Part shown: in pieces, positions 16,238 to 25,423 of the stretch
How positions within the stretch are numbered: the first letter of the stretch is position 1
Layout: every line of letters begins with the position of its first letter
NCBI GenBank assembly: GCA_946055165.1
Contig: CAMGFA010000013.1
Location: 1-43,395, forward strand
Length of the DNA stretch: 43,395 nucleotides
Direction of reading: 5' to 3'
DNA from: an uncultured Bacteroidales bacterium
GTDB taxonomy: Bacteria > Bacteroidota > Bacteroidia > Bacteroidales > UBA932
Notes under the pieces: model-generated
Databases searched by the model: none
Told to the model about the DNA's origin: nothing
Seen by the model: only the letters and a program-made list of their open reading frames with translations
Translations under genes and position numbers: made by a program

Positions 16238-17188
16238 ATGAAAATTTCGAAATATCTCATTCTCCTTGCCCTCGGCGCAGTGCTTCTTGCCTCCTGTAAG
16301 AAAGACGAAGAAGAAACAACATACAAGTCTTTGTCGGGCACCCTTGAAATAGGCGACATCCCATCCTATGTGAATCCGGGCCAGACCTTCCATTTCGAGG
16401 TGAGCGGCGTTTCCCTTCCGGAGGACGAAGAGGACCAGAGCCAGGAGATTCTCTATACCTTCAGAACATCCTTCATGTCTGTGGCCGATACCGTTTCGGC
16501 CTTCGATTTCACCGTGCCCGATACCGTGGGTACTTTCACCATCACTGCAAAGGCCACGCTCAGCGGCTATTATACCAAAAGCAAGGAACTCAGCAGCATA
16601 ATAGTCAGCGGCAAGTCCATTACCGGGGCCGACAAGTCCCTTCTGCCAAGTTTCACGGATGTGCGCGACGGCAAGGTTTACAGCTACAGCAATGTGGACG
16701 GAACCTGCTGGATGGCGGAAAATCTTGCTTTCATCTGCACCGATTCCGAAGACAACTTCACTTTCGGCCGCCCTTATAAGAGCGAAGCTGCAACGGCCGA
16801 TGTTTTCGGCGCCTTCTACACCTATGAAGATGCCCTTGTTGCCTGCCCTGAGGGCTGGCGTTTGCCTACTCTCGAGGAGTGGAATAGCCTGGGAGAGCTT
16901 TCCGGAGATCTTATGGCCGATGCCTGGTACAACGGCGAGCGTCTTTGGGAGTTTTGGCCTGAGGTGAAGATAAGCAACAAATACAATCTCTTTGCCCTTC
17001 CTTTCGGCTATGCAACAGTGGTTGACGATGAATACTCTTTCACTGGTTTCAACGACTACGCCTTCTTCTGGGCCACTGACAATGGCCAGCCTGTGTGCCG
17101 CTACATCCACGTGAGCACGTCTCAGGCCCTTACTTTCGAGACTCATTCGTCCAGTGATTTCGCTGCCAGTCTTCGCTGCGTAAAATAG
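16238..17188 (+). CDS. FISUMP-domain lipoprotein
   Basis: Surface or periplasmic lipoprotein of 316 aa. Signal peptide with lipobox LLASC (Cys20) followed by an acidic KKDEEE stretch typical of Bacteroidota lipoprotein surface sorting. Residues about 30-130 look like an Ig-like beta domain. Residues about 145-316 match the Fibrobacter major paralogous (FISUMP) domain: GKVYSYSNVDGTCWMAENL, FGAFYTYEDALVACPEGWRL, PTLEEWNSLG. The domain is of unknown biochemical role. ATG 16238 starts at the signal; the gene is divergent from apbE across 74 nt. Confidence 0.88.
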   Translation: MKISKYLILLALGAVLLASCKKDEEETTYKSLSGTLEIGDIPSYVNPGQTFHFEVSGVSLPEDEEDQSQEILYTFRTSFMSVADTVSAFDFTVPDTVGTFTITAKATLSGYYTKSKELSSIIVSGKSITGADKSLLPSFTDVRDGKVYSYSNVDGTCWMAENLAFICTDSEDNFTFGRPYKSEAATADVFGAFYTYEDALVACPEGWRLPTLEEWNSLGELSGDLMADAWYNGERLWEFWPEVKISNKYNLFALPFGYATVVDDEYSFTGFNDYAFFWATDNGQPVCRYIHVSTSQALTFETHSSSDFAASLRCVK

Positions 17189-18043
17189 TCATTCCAGCAC
17201 ACCGTCGTATTCTATCCTTATCGGAAGATGGTCGCTCAGCCCGCCGCAGTATTGCGGGCCTGAACAGGTGCGCAGTGGTTTCACCCCTCCGTAGTTCTTG
17301 TCCGGGCAGAGAAGTACCTCCAGGGCGGCTATTTTGCATCGGGCACTGTGCTTTCCGCTGCTGTCCCTGAACAGAACCCTGTCGATTTTTTCCCATCTGC
17401 CCTGGAACTTGATGCTGCCCGCACCTTCTCCGGCTATTTCTTTCAGATCTCCGCTCCAGGGACTTTGCTTTCCGCATTCCTCGTTGAAATCCCCCATTAC
17501 AAGAAGGGGCAGCAGGCTTGCCGATGCAATGGAATCTATCATTTCCACAGCCCTTTGCCTTTTTCTTGCGGCTTCTTTGCTGCCTCCCCTCTTGGAAGGC
17601 AGGTGCACTACTAAAACGGCAAGGGAGTCGAACTCCACTTTGAGCATAGTTCTGCTCGGAACTGTTTTGCCGTCCATGGTGAGGGGGATGCTTTCGCTGC
17701 AGCGCGGAGTGCAGCCCCGGTAGAGCAGGGCGCAGTCTATTCCCCGCGGGTCGGGAGAATCGTAATGGATGAACTTGTAGTTCCATTTTTCGAGCACCTC
17801 GCTGCGGGTAATGGCATAGAGGCTGTTTTTGGAATCCACCTCGCACAGGCCCACAAGCGCCGGCGGCTCGGTGCCTTCCGAGAGGGAGAGGATGATTTTG
17901 CCTATTCCCCGGGCTTTGTCGTAGAAGCGCGATGCTGTCCAGCGGCAGCCGCTGATTTCGCTGCACTCGCGGTAATCGAAGAAATTTTCCACGTTCCAGA
18001 AGACTGCAATGGTCTGAAGCAATAATATCATAGTCCGTTTCAT
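17189..18043 (-). CDS. Endonuclease/exonuclease/phosphatase (EEP) family protein
   Basis: Metal-dependent phosphohydrolase of 284 aa. Family motifs in order: FWNVENFFD near the N-terminus (Asn metal ligand), GLCEVDS (catalytic Glu), VVHLPSKR, MGDFNEE (Asp/Asn) and the C-terminal SDHLPIRI (Asp-His). The first 15 residues, MKRTMILLLQTIAVF, could be a short export signal but run straight into the catalytic core. ATG 18043 was chosen; upstream ATGs would overlap the luxS promoter. Substrate unknown. It ends immediately next to the convergent FISUMP gene. Confidence 0.87.
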   Translation of the reverse strand: MKRTMILLLQTIAVFWNVENFFDYRECSEISGCRWTASRFYDKARGIGKIILSLSEGTEPPALVGLCEVDSKNSLYAITRSEVLEKWNYKFIHYDSPDPRGIDCALLYRGCTPRCSESIPLTMDGKTVPSRTMLKVEFDSLAVLVVHLPSKRGGSKEAARKRQRAVEMIDSIASASLLPLLVMGDFNEECGKQSPWSGDLKEIAGEGAGSIKFQGRWEKIDRVLFRDSSGKHSARCKIAALEVLLCPDKNYGGVKPLRTCSGPQYCGGLSDHLPIRIEYDGVLE

Positions 18044-18086
18044 TGCGTAAAGATGAGTATTTAATTCCGTTTCGCCAAATGTTTTG

Positions 18087-18094
18087 TATCTTTG
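18087..18094 (+). promoter_or_regulatory. luxS -7 element
   Basis: TATCTTTG matches TAnnTTTG and would start transcription near 18100, about a dozen nt before the luxS ATG at 18113. No good -33 TTTG is seen at the right distance. Confidence 0.5.
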
Positions 18095-18112
18095 CGCCAA
18101 ATTTCGAAAAGT

Positions 18113-18589
18113 ATGGAATCAAAAGAGACAAAAGTCGAGAGCTTCTGCTTCGACCACCGCAAAGTCAAGGCCCCTTATGTGAGGAAGTGCTGCCTCCAGC
18201 AGGGTGAAAAGGGCGATTGCATAAGCAAATTCGACCTCCGCTTCTGCCAACCCAACCGGCAGGCTCTGGACACAGCCGCCATCCACGCTCTGGAGCATCT
18301 TCTGGCGGAGAATCTGAGAAAATATATGGACGGGGTCATCGACCTCAGCCCGATGGGCTGCCGCACCGGGTTTTATGTAACCGTGTGGGGTGACAGGCAG
18401 CCACGTGAGATGCGCTCTGCCCTTCTTGGGGCTTTGGACGACGTGCTCGTGGCTGCGGAAGTTCCGGCAGCAAATGAAATCCAGTGCGGCAACTGGAAGG
18501 ACCTTTCCCTGGAAGGGGCCAAACAGGCTGCCCGCAAGGCAATGGAAGAGGGTTTTTCCCTGGACCCTTTCGAGAGGCTGATGGATTAG
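18113..18589 (+). CDS. luxS: S-ribosylhomocysteine lyase LuxS
   Basis: Cytoplasmic enzyme of 158 aa that splits S-ribosylhomocysteine into homocysteine and DPD, the AI-2 precursor, in the activated methyl cycle. The metal motif HALEHLLAENLR (HxxxH), the catalytic-Cys segment SPMGCRTGFY and the third-ligand region IQCGNW are all present, so it should be active. ATG 18113 gives the usual length. No pfs, AI-2 receptor or methionine gene is adjacent; ychF follows after 37 nt. Confidence 0.96.
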   Translation: MESKETKVESFCFDHRKVKAPYVRKCCLQQGEKGDCISKFDLRFCQPNRQALDTAAIHALEHLLAENLRKYMDGVIDLSPMGCRTGFYVTVWGDRQPREMRSALLGALDDVLVAAEVPAANEIQCGNWKDLSLEGAKQAARKAMEEGFSLDPFERLMD

Positions 18590-18626
18590 TGGGGAATTAT
18601 TGGTATTTTTACGCAAAATATAAGAT

Positions 18627-19727
18627 ATGTCATTAAAGTGCGGTATCGTAGGCTTGCCTAATGTGGGCAAATCCACTCTTTTCAACTGTATAAGTTCATC
18701 AAGGGCACAGAGTGCCAATTTTCCTTTCTGTACCATAGAGCCGAACCTCGGCTCCACCAATGTTCCCGACAAGCGTCTGGAGGTGCTGAGCGACATCTGC
18801 AAGCCTCAGCGTACCATTCCGGCCACAGTGGACATTGTGGATATCGCCGGTCTGGTGAAAGGTGCCAGCCACGGTGAAGGACTTGGCAACCAGTTCCTCG
18901 CCAATATCCGCGAGTGCGATGCCATCCTGCACGTTCTCCGCTGCTTCGACGACGGCAATGTTGTCCATGTGGACGGCAGTGTGGACCCGGTGCGCGACAA
19001 GGAGGTGGTCGATACCGAGCTTCAGATAAAGGACCTGGACACCGTGACCGCCCGTCTGGCCAAGGCCGACAAGGCCGGGAAGGCCGGTGACAAGGAAGCC
19101 GCCAAGCTGGCTGCCCTCCTGAACCGCTACAAGACGGCTCTCGAGCAGGGCAAGTCCTGCCGCAGTGTGGCTCTGCTCAACGAAGAGGAGGCTGCGCTCG
19201 CCCACGACCTTTTCCTTCTCACCAACAAGCCGGTGCTTTATGTCTGCAATGTCGATGACGCATCGGCCGCAAAAGGCAATGCCTATGTTGAGGCCGTACG
19301 CGAAGCTGTGAAGGACGAGAACGCCGAGATTCTCATTATTTCCGCACGCACCGAATCGGAAATCGCCGAGATGGACGATTACGACGACAGCCAGATGTTC
19401 CTCGAGGAGATGGGTCTGGAAGAATCGGGCGTGGTGCGTCTCATCCAGAGCGCCTACCATCTGCTTGGTCTGCAGACCTTCTTCACCGCAGGAAGCGACG
19501 AGTGCAGGGCCTGGACCATACACAAGGGGGATAAGGCTCCGCGTGCTGCGGGAGTCATCCACACCGACTTCGAGAAAGGATTCATCAGGGCTGAGGTCAT
19601 CAAGTACGAGGATTTTGTGGCCCTCAAGACGGAGGCCGCCTGCCGCGCTGCCGGAAAGATGGGCATTGAGGGCAAGGACTATGTGGTGCAGGACGGCGAC
19701 ATCATCCACTTCCTCTTCAATGTGTAG
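18627..19727 (+). CDS. ychF: Redox-regulated ribosome-binding ATPase YchF
   Basis: Obg-family P-loop protein of 366 aa, the family's usual length. G1 reads GLPNVGKST, switch region [11 protein letters not shown]3 [10 protein letters not shown]. The G4 region [15 protein letters not shown] lacks the GTPase NKxD, as expected for this ATP-preferring family. A TGS domain occupies the C-terminal 80 residues ([30 protein letters not shown]). It binds ribosomes and affects stress responses. rsmA begins 3 nt downstream, so the two are cotranscribed. Confidence 0.97.
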   Translation: MSLKCGIVGLPNVGKSTLFNCISSSRAQSANFPFCTIEPNLGSTNVPDKRLEVLSDICKPQRTIPATVDIVDIAGLVKGASHGEGLGNQFLANIRECDAILHVLRCFDDGNVVHVDGSVDPVRDKEVVDTELQIKDLDTVTARLAKADKAGKAGDKEAAKLAALLNRYKTALEQGKSCRSVALLNEEEAALAHDLFLLTNKPVLYVCNVDDASAAKGNAYVEAVREAVKDENAEILIISARTESEIAEMDDYDDSQMFLEEMGLEESGVVRLIQSAYHLLGLQTFFTAGSDECRAWTIHKGDKAPRAAGVIHTDFEKGFIRAEVIKYEDFVALKTEAACRAAGKMGIEGKDYVVQDGDIIHFLFNV

Positions 19728-19730
19728 CTT

Positions 19731-20498
19731 ATGGAAGTGAGAGCCAAGAAGGCCCTGGGCCAGCATTTTCTTACCGACCAGAGCGTTGCGCGCCGGATTG
19801 TGGACACCCTGTCTGTGGATGCTTCCATTCCCGACGTGCTCGAAGTGGGCCCGGGAATGGGCGTTTTGAGCCAGTATCTGCTCGGGCGGGAAGACATCAG
19901 GCTCAAACTGGTGGAGATAGACGGGGAAAGCGTGATTTATCTGCGCAACCATTTCCCGGATATCGTGGGCAAACTCCTTCAGGCCGATTACCTCAAGCTG
20001 GATATGCGAAAGGTTTTCAGCGGGAACTACCGCGTAATCGGCAATTTTCCATATAACATCTCCTCCCAGATTTTCTTCAAGATCCTGGACGACAAGGACC
20101 TTGTGCCGGAGGTGGTGTGTATGATTCAGAAAGAGGTTGCGGAGCGCATTGCCGAGGCTCCCGGGAGCAAGACCTACGGCATTTTGTCGGTGCTTCTGCA
20201 GGCCTGGTACGATATCGAATATGTGTTCACGGTGGGTCCGGGCGCGTTCTGCCCTCCGCCAAAGGTGCAGTCGGCCGTAATAAGGCTCAGGCGCAACTCC
20301 CGTACTGAACTCGGCTGCGACGAAAAGCTTTTCAAGCAGGTGGTGAAAACCGCCTTCAACCAGCGCCGGAAGACCCTCCGCAATGCCCTCAAGCCCCTGC
20401 TGAAAGAAGGGGTGGACACATCGGACCCAGTCTTCGATCTGAGGGCCGAAAAACTTGGTGTCGAGGATTTTGTACGCCTCTGCAAGCTGATTGCCTAG
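19731..20498 (+). CDS. rsmA: 16S rRNA (adenine1518-N6/adenine1519-N6) dimethyltransferase
   Basis: SAM-dependent methyltransferase of 255 aa (KsgA) that dimethylates two adjacent adenines near the 3' end of 16S rRNA. It begins with KKALGQHFLTDQSVARRIVD, has the SAM motif LEVGPGMGVLSQYLL, and the catalytic NFPYNISSQI, where Phe replaces the more common Leu of NLPY. The C-terminal substrate domain contains FNQRRKTLRNALK. Convergent with the SDR gene 2 nt away. Confidence 0.96.
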   Translation: MEVRAKKALGQHFLTDQSVARRIVDTLSVDASIPDVLEVGPGMGVLSQYLLGREDIRLKLVEIDGESVIYLRNHFPDIVGKLLQADYLKLDMRKVFSGNYRVIGNFPYNISSQIFFKILDDKDLVPEVVCMIQKEVAERIAEAPGSKTYGILSVLLQAWYDIEYVFTVGPGAFCPPPKVQSAVIRLRRNSRTELGCDEKLFKQVVKTAFNQRRKTLRNALKPLLKEGVDTSDPVFDLRAEKLGVEDFVRLCKLIA

Positions 20499-20500
20499 AC

Positions 20501-21316
20501 TTATTTTGCAGGAAGGGTGGCTATTTTTTTGACTTTCCTGAAAATGCGGCTCAGCAGCCTTTCGGGCATGATTATGCAGAAAGGCAGGGCGATTTTGTAG
20601 AGCAGCCCCGGAACTGTGCCTCTTCTTCTTTTGAATAGGGCCTTGAGACTGATGTCGGTGGCTTTGTCGGCGCTTATCATTATTCCCAGCCTGTAGGCCA
20701 GACGTTTCAAATTGTCCGGAAGCGGAATCATAGGGGTGTCCACTGCGCCGTAATAGGCGTTGGTAACGCTCACCCCAGTGCCGCGGCATTCAATGCGCAG
20801 CTGCCTTGAAAAGGCCTTGATAAAGCGTTTGCTGCCTCCGTAGATGCCGATCATCGGCCATTCTGCCCAGGAGGAGAAGGACGATACGTTGAGGATGTAG
20901 CCGCAGCCGCGTTCCAGCATGGGGCCCACCAGATAGTGGCAGAGCAGCAGCGGGGTGTGGCAGTGCAGCAGCACTATGTTGCTCAGGCTTTCGTCCGATG
21001 CCTCCGAAATGTACTGGCTGAGCAGTATGCCGGCATTGTTCACCAGCACTTCCACTTTGAACTCTGCTACCCTTTGCGCAAGCTCTTTGGCGGCTTCGCA
21101 GCGGGCCAGGTCCATGTCAAGGACAAGAACAGCGGCCGATGGGTGGTTCTGCCCGATTTCGGCAGCCAACTTCTCCAGCCCTTCGCCATTTCTGTCCACC
21201 AGAATGACATTGTAGCCCAGGCCTGCGAGTTTCATTCCGTAGTGGCGGCCCATTCCGCCTGCAGCGCCCGTGATGAGGGCCCAGCTTCCGTAATTCCTAA
21301 TCTGAAGTTTTTTCAT
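20501..21316 (-). CDS. Short-chain dehydrogenase/reductase
   Basis: Classical SDR of 271 aa. Cofactor motif TGAAGGMG at residues 16-23, an Asp at the end of the second strand (LVDRN) suggesting NAD(H), NNAG at 93-96, and the catalytic Ser145-Tyr159-Lys163 set (NVSSFSSW; YGGSK). The C-terminal 50 residues are hydrophobic and basic (GLLYKIALPFCIIMPERLL), suggesting membrane association, as in SDRs acting on lipids. It is the last gene of the minus-strand operon and its start overlaps the TetR gene by 20 nt. Substrate unknown; a lipid or acyl chain is inferred from its neighbours. Confidence 0.9.
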   Translation of the reverse strand: MKKLQIRNYGSWALITGAAGGMGRHYGMKLAGLGYNVILVDRNGEGLEKLAAEIGQNHPSAAVLVLDMDLARCEAAKELAQRVAEFKVEVLVNNAGILLSQYISEASDESLSNIVLLHCHTPLLLCHYLVGPMLERGCGYILNVSSFSSWAEWPMIGIYGGSKRFIKAFSRQLRIECRGTGVSVTNAYYGAVDTPMIPLPDNLKRLAYRLGIMISADKATDISLKALFKRRRGTVPGLLYKIALPFCIIMPERLLSRIFRKVKKIATLPAK

Positions 21317-21947
21317 CGGGAAGAAGAAGGCTTTTCATATTCTTGATCACGAATGGCTTCCAATGAAGCAGAATGTCCTTGAAGGAGTTCACCGGGAAGG
21401 CCCAGGCACTTCCGGCCTTGCCCATAACAAGGGTCTCTATCATAGGCTTGAAGGCAAAAGGCGAGAGCAGGTCTCCTATCATAGTCATAATAAGGGCATA
21501 GACCGGGACATCTTTCAGATGGCCCGCTTCCACTTCCTTGCGGTAGGCATCGAGCACGTCGGTGAAATACTTGTCCAGATTCAGCTTCGTGGCGGTCTGG
21601 GAAAAGAACTGGGAATCGCGGTGTATTTCCCTGAGGATGAAGAAGGGAAGTTCGGGAGAGGTAATGAGCTGCTCGAAGTAGGCTTCCACAAACTGCTCTA
21701 TCTTCTTTTCTGCAGGAGCATCCTGCGAGATGATTTCCAAAAGCCCCGGAGTGAAGGACTTCACCTGTGAGGCATACAGTTCTTCGAACACCTTGCCCTT
21801 GGTTTTGAAGTAATAATACAGGGCGGGCCTGCCTATTCCGGCGGCCTCTGCTATGAGGGTCATATTTGTACCTTCGTAGCCTTTTTCGAGGAATACCTTT
21901 GCGGCAGCCTGAATGATCCTGTTTTCAATACTTTTGCTCTTTCCCAT
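21297..21947 (-). CDS. TetR/AcrR family transcriptional regulator
   Basis: One-component regulator of 216 aa. The N-terminal helix-turn-helix is clear: IIQAAAKVFLEKGYEGTNMT, then AEAAGIGRPALYYYFKTKG. The remaining 150 residues form the variable ligand-binding half. It lies inside an operon with two acyltransferases and an SDR, so a lipid or acyl ligand and control of this operon are likely. The palindrome at 25446-25463 upstream of the operon is a candidate binding site. A second palindrome, AATTTG-T-CAAATT at 21989-22001, lies shortly upstream, at the end of the preceding gene. Confidence 0.92.
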   Translation of the reverse strand: MGKSKSIENRIIQAAAKVFLEKGYEGTNMTLIAEAAGIGRPALYYYFKTKGKVFEELYASQVKSFTPGLLEIISQDAPAEKKIEQFVEAYFEQLITSPELPFFILREIHRDSQFFSQTATKLNLDKYFTDVLDAYRKEVEAGHLKDVPVYALIMTMIGDLLSPFAFKPMIETLVMGKAGSAWAFPVNSFKDILLHWKPFVIKNMKSLLLPDEKTSD

Positions 21948-21983
21948 AAGAAATTACGTGGTTTTCACAAATTTAACATTTGT

Positions 21984-22778
21984 TCAGGAATTTGTCAAAT
22001 TTTCATCGGTTTTGGAATATTTCACCCATTCGCAGTTGCTTGCTTTTGCCCTTTGCTCCATAATGGAGTGCAGCCGGCTCTCAAGCTCTTTTTTACGTGT
22101 TTTCAGAGGCAGGGAAGTGTCGGGGAAGAAAGGGCCGTCTATGAAAATCGTAGCCCGTGGCCTTCTGTTTCCGCCTCGGCTCTGGTAAGTGACTGTCATC
22201 GTGAATGAGGGCAGATTCTCCTTTACCGGGTAGTGGAACGATGCCCCTGCAAAAGGCCGTATGCCGGTGTAATATGGCCACACGTGTGCTTCCGGGTATA
22301 TTACCACCGGCTGGGCCTTGGAACAGTAGTAGCTTATAGCATGGTCCATCTTCATAAGTCCTTCCCTTGAAGAGGCCGTGGGAATGCCTCCCACCATAGG
22401 GAAGAGTTTGCCAAGAACGGGGATGCCGAAATTGGCCGGCGAACCCACAGCCCTGTTGCGTCTTCGGGTTCTGGGTCCCAGACCCACGGCTATGGCAAGG
22501 AAGGGGTCGCCTACGGGCTGGGTGTGGTTGCCGAAGATGAAGAAGCCTTTGTTGCGCGGAACTTCGAGGAATTTCTCCTTCCCCACGAAACGCCCGTGCA
22601 GCACTATATGGATGTAGAATCGTGAGAAAAGGGCAAAGAGGGCGTAGAGCAGGGGTGCAAGCAGCTTCTCCCACCACTTGTCGCGGATGTAGCGGTAGTC
22701 CCGGGGCAGTTCGTAGTCCTGCCCGGCATTGGAGACCATATCCTGGTCGAAACTGCTGTATTTGTATTCCCTAATCAC
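21984..22778 (-). CDS. PlsC-like lysophospholipid acyltransferase family protein
   Basis: Membrane-associated acyltransferase of 264 aa. Motif I reads NHTQPVGD at residues 84-91, giving H-x5-D rather than the classic H-x4-D. The later YPEAHVWPYYTGIRPF at 161-176 replaces the usual proline/EGTR block. A hydrophobic segment at about 39-60 likely embeds in the membrane. It probably transfers an acyl chain onto a lipid or glycolipid. The start overlaps the stop of the second acyltransferase gene, and the TetR gene follows after 36 nt. Confidence 0.85.
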   Translation of the reverse strand: MIREYKYSSFDQDMVSNAGQDYELPRDYRYIRDKWWEKLLAPLLYALFALFSRFYIHIVLHGRFVGKEKFLEVPRNKGFFIFGNHTQPVGDPFLAIAVGLGPRTRRRNRAVGSPANFGIPVLGKLFPMVGGIPTASSREGLMKMDHAISYYCSKAQPVVIYPEAHVWPYYTGIRPFAGASFHYPVKENLPSFTMTVTYQSRGGNRRPRATIFIDGPFFPDTSLPLKTRKKELESRLHSIMEQRAKASNCEWVKYSKTDENLTNS

Positions 22779-23622
22779 TGTAACCCGCTATGTCCCAATC
22801 TTCAAAAGTGTAGTCAAGAGGCTTTCCATAAGCTTTTTCATAGGCCTCTTTCTTGAGCTCGTAGTCCTTTTTCATCATCTCAAGGCTGTTTTCCTTGAGG
22901 CTTTTAGCAGGGTCCGGGAAGATGGGGTCCATAATGTGCAGGGTGCAGCGGATGTTGCCTATGCCGTCGGGGCCCTTGCCGGGAGCCGGATCCATCTGCA
23001 CAAAGCAGGGGATTACGGGCAGTCCCATTTTTGCCGCGTAGTGGTAGGCCCCGCGTTTGAGCGGACGGGGCTTGCGGTAGTTGAACCACATTTCCTGCTC
23101 CGGGTAAATGAGCACGAAGTGATTGCCTTTCAGGGCTTGGCGCAGCAGGGGCTCGAAGTGCCTGCTCATAAAGGCGCGGTCGCGCGAGACGGGAATGAGG
23201 TCGGTGTAGCGCAGGAAAAAGCCTTTCCAGCCGTCCATAAAGAAGTTTGTGTCCTGACTCACCACCCTGAGCGGCCCGCGTCCAGCTCTTGCTGCCATAC
23301 GGCGTATGATGGTATTCTCGAAAGGCGCGAAGTGGTTGCTTGTGACTATGGCCGAGCCTTTGACCTGTTTCAGTTTTTCTTCTCCGACAAAGCGGGTTTC
23401 CCTGTTGAATTTTAATGCCAAAAGGTCCACTGCCCTGCGGGAAATGAAGTTCTTGAGCTTGTAGGAGAAACGGCTGCGCTCAGCCACTATCTTTTCCAGC
23501 TCGCGGTGCATCTGCTCCTGGCTCAAGACAGGGTCGCCCAGTTCCACTTTCTCATTGAAGCGTCCTGCGGCGACCTTGGCCTTGATATTGTCTATAACAG
23601 CTTGTCTTGAAGGGTCTATCAT
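22771..23622 (-). CDS. PlsC-like acyltransferase family protein (second copy)
   Basis: Second acyltransferase of the operon, 283 aa, divergent from the first. Motif I is SNHFAPFEN at residues 96-103, an H-x4-E variant where the acid is Glu rather than Asp. The substrate-site motif is YPEQEMWFNYRKPRP at 173-187, parallel to the first copy. The N-terminal 80 residues are charged and helical. ATG 23622 was chosen because it gives a tight overlap with the upstream GT8 stop; a longer frame to 23841 lies inside that gene. Two different acyltransferases in one operon suggest a di-acylated product or successive acylation. Confidence 0.85.
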   Translation of the reverse strand: MIDPSRQAVIDNIKAKVAAGRFNEKVELGDPVLSQEQMHRELEKIVAERSRFSYKLKNFISRRAVDLLALKFNRETRFVGEEKLKQVKGSAIVTSNHFAPFENTIIRRMAARAGRGPLRVVSQDTNFFMDGWKGFFLRYTDLIPVSRDRAFMSRHFEPLLRQALKGNHFVLIYPEQEMWFNYRKPRPLKRGAYHYAAKMGLPVIPCFVQMDPAPGKGPDGIGNIRCTLHIMDPIFPDPAKSLKENSLEMMKKDYELKKEAYEKAYGKPLDYTFEDWDIAGYSD

Positions 23623-25385
23623 AAACGTCTTTCTTTTCCTTCGTTGAATATTTTCTTGAAGGTTGCTCCTTCCGATGCGGCAATCATTGCTCCGCGCTCT
23701 ACCAGCAGTTTCATGCTGGCGGCATCGGAAGCCTTCTGCTGCTCGGAGTAGTTGCTCTTGAATTCGCGTATTTCCTCCAGAAAGCCCGATTTTTCGGCGT
23801 AGTGCCAGAAATAGTTTTCGTAGCGGATGTTGTCGTAGCACCAGGGCTTTTCAAAGAGATTGTAGTGGATGATCTGAGGATTCTCCAGATCGGGTTTGGT
23901 GTTGTTCGGCATGGCATCCCATTCCTCTCCCAAATACAGGATTTTCCCTTTGCAGAGGGCGTTTATGTAGTCCTGGTCAGGAGCAATGCAGTCGAAATGG
24001 TATTTGTTGAGGACTTCGAGGAAGCGGGTGCCGAACTTGAGTTCGCGCAATTTCGCAAGGTCCATAAGGAGCACGCCGGAATTGATGTAGTCCAGATTAC
24101 TGTCCACACCCACGGCCTCTTTCACATAGTCCATAAGCGGCGGAACTTCCTGGATGGAGTAATCCGGGCAGGCAGCTATGTAGTTGCCTTCGAGATCTTT
24201 TTCGTAGAGTTTCGAAAGGTCTCCGGGAACAACGATGTCGCTGTCGAGATAAATTCCCCTGTCGTACTGCGGGAACATGTCTGCAATGAAGAGGCGGAAG
24301 TATATGGTGAGGGTGAAATAGTCGGCCCTGAGTTTGTTGCCTATGAAGTCCGATTCAATGCCTTCGAACTTTTCCTTCATAGGCAGGACCTCCACCTTGA
24401 AATTGCCTTCGGACATGGAGTCGAGGCGTTTGATGTTCTCTTCTTTGAGACCCTGGTGAAGGATGATCAGATGGTAGTTGTAGTCTTTGGAACTGTTGTC
24501 CATTATGGAACGCAGTGCCACTGCCAACCATGGGACATAATTGTCGTCAATGGTAAAAAATACAGGTATTGTCTGCATGGAGTTGATTTCTTTTTGGAGT
24601 GTTTGTGTGTATTTGTCTATCGAATAATCTTTCAGAATGGAGTGCATGCGCTCTGTATCCCAGGGTTTTACCGTAACTGTGCGGATGTATGGGAAAAAGC
24701 GGAAGGTGGTGCTGTAGTGGCGGAATACAGTATCGTCGTGGCTGCGGCGCTGGTCGTTGAATCGCCTGTGGGCCACTTTGACGGAGCTCGCCGCTTTGTT
24801 GAGGGCGTGCTGGTCGGGAAGGAAGAGTTTCTGCGTGCGGCACAGTTCCCTGCATTTCGCAAAAAGGCCGCTGCGGCGGATTTCCTCCATATTCATAAGG
24901 AGCACACCGGAGTTGATGTATTTGTGCCCGGCTCCGTATTTGTGCCCGTAGAACCACTGCCCGTAATAGTCGGCTACTCCCACATATTCCGTTCCTTCAA
25001 GGTTCTGGTGATAGAAATCTCCGAAGGGGCCGCGGCATACAACGTCGTAGTCCAGATAGAGAAGACGCTCCGGCAAATCTTCTATGAGGTCGGCATAGAG
25101 ACGGAGCATGCAGGAAGGCGTGAAACGGGTGTCCAGATTGGAGGAGGGGAGTTCCTTTTCAAACAGAGATGTGCAGTTGAAAAGCCTTACCGAGGAGCCC
25201 CGGGACTTTTCTTGAATAAGTTTTTCGAGCCTTGCGGCAAATACCGGACTTATGGCTGTAAAATCCCGGTAGGACAAAGTGAAGATGAAAATGTGAAGTT
25301 CTTCTTCGCTGTGGTTAAGCAAGGACAATACGGACAGGAGAATGCCGGTACAGGTATTTCTGTCTCCACAATATAATATGTTCAT
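23619..25385 (-). CDS. Tandem GT8-GT8 glycosyltransferase fusion
   Basis: Protein of 588 aa made of two complete family-8 glycosyltransferase domains. Domain 1 (about 1-245) starts MNILYCGDRNTCTGILLSVL and has its metal-binding DYD at 112-114 (YLDYDVV), YINSGVLLMNM and a terminal KPW. Domain 2 (about 270-540) restarts with MQTIPVFFTIDDNYVPWL, has DSD at 381-383 (YLDSDIV), INSGVLLMDL and HYNLFEKPW. Both keep catalytic motifs, so both may be active retaining transferases using UDP-sugars. It is first in the operon, coupled by a 4-nt overlap to an acyltransferase, which points to a glycolipid or LPS-type acceptor. Confidence 0.9.
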   Translation of the reverse strand: MNILYCGDRNTCTGILLSVLSLLNHSEEELHIFIFTLSYRDFTAISPVFAARLEKLIQEKSRGSSVRLFNCTSLFEKELPSSNLDTRFTPSCMLRLYADLIEDLPERLLYLDYDVVCRGPFGDFYHQNLEGTEYVGVADYYGQWFYGHKYGAGHKYINSGVLLMNMEEIRRSGLFAKCRELCRTQKLFLPDQHALNKAASSVKVAHRRFNDQRRSHDDTVFRHYSTTFRFFPYIRTVTVKPWDTERMHSILKDYSIDKYTQTLQKEINSMQTIPVFFTIDDNYVPWLAVALRSIMDNSSKDYNYHLIILHQGLKEENIKRLDSMSEGNFKVEVLPMKEKFEGIESDFIGNKLRADYFTLTIYFRLFIADMFPQYDRGIYLDSDIVVPGDLSKLYEKDLEGNYIAACPDYSIQEVPPLMDYVKEAVGVDSNLDYINSGVLLMDLAKLRELKFGTRFLEVLNKYHFDCIAPDQDYINALCKGKILYLGEEWDAMPNNTKPDLENPQIIHYNLFEKPWCYDNIRYENYFWHYAEKSGFLEEIREFKSNYSEQQKASDAASMKLLVERGAMIAASEGATFKKIFNEGKERRL

Positions 25386-25423
25386 TTTCTGACATCAAAG
25401 TTTGATACTACTGTTAAATACTG

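Noticed and set aside
18699..20789. 696-codon minus-strand frame spanning ychF and rsmA
   Set aside because: It crosses two well-supported plus-strand genes and their junction, so it is a codon-bias shadow.
23802..25376. 524-codon plus-strand frame over the GT8 gene
   Set aside because: The minus strand carries clear duplicated GT8 motifs; the plus frame has none.
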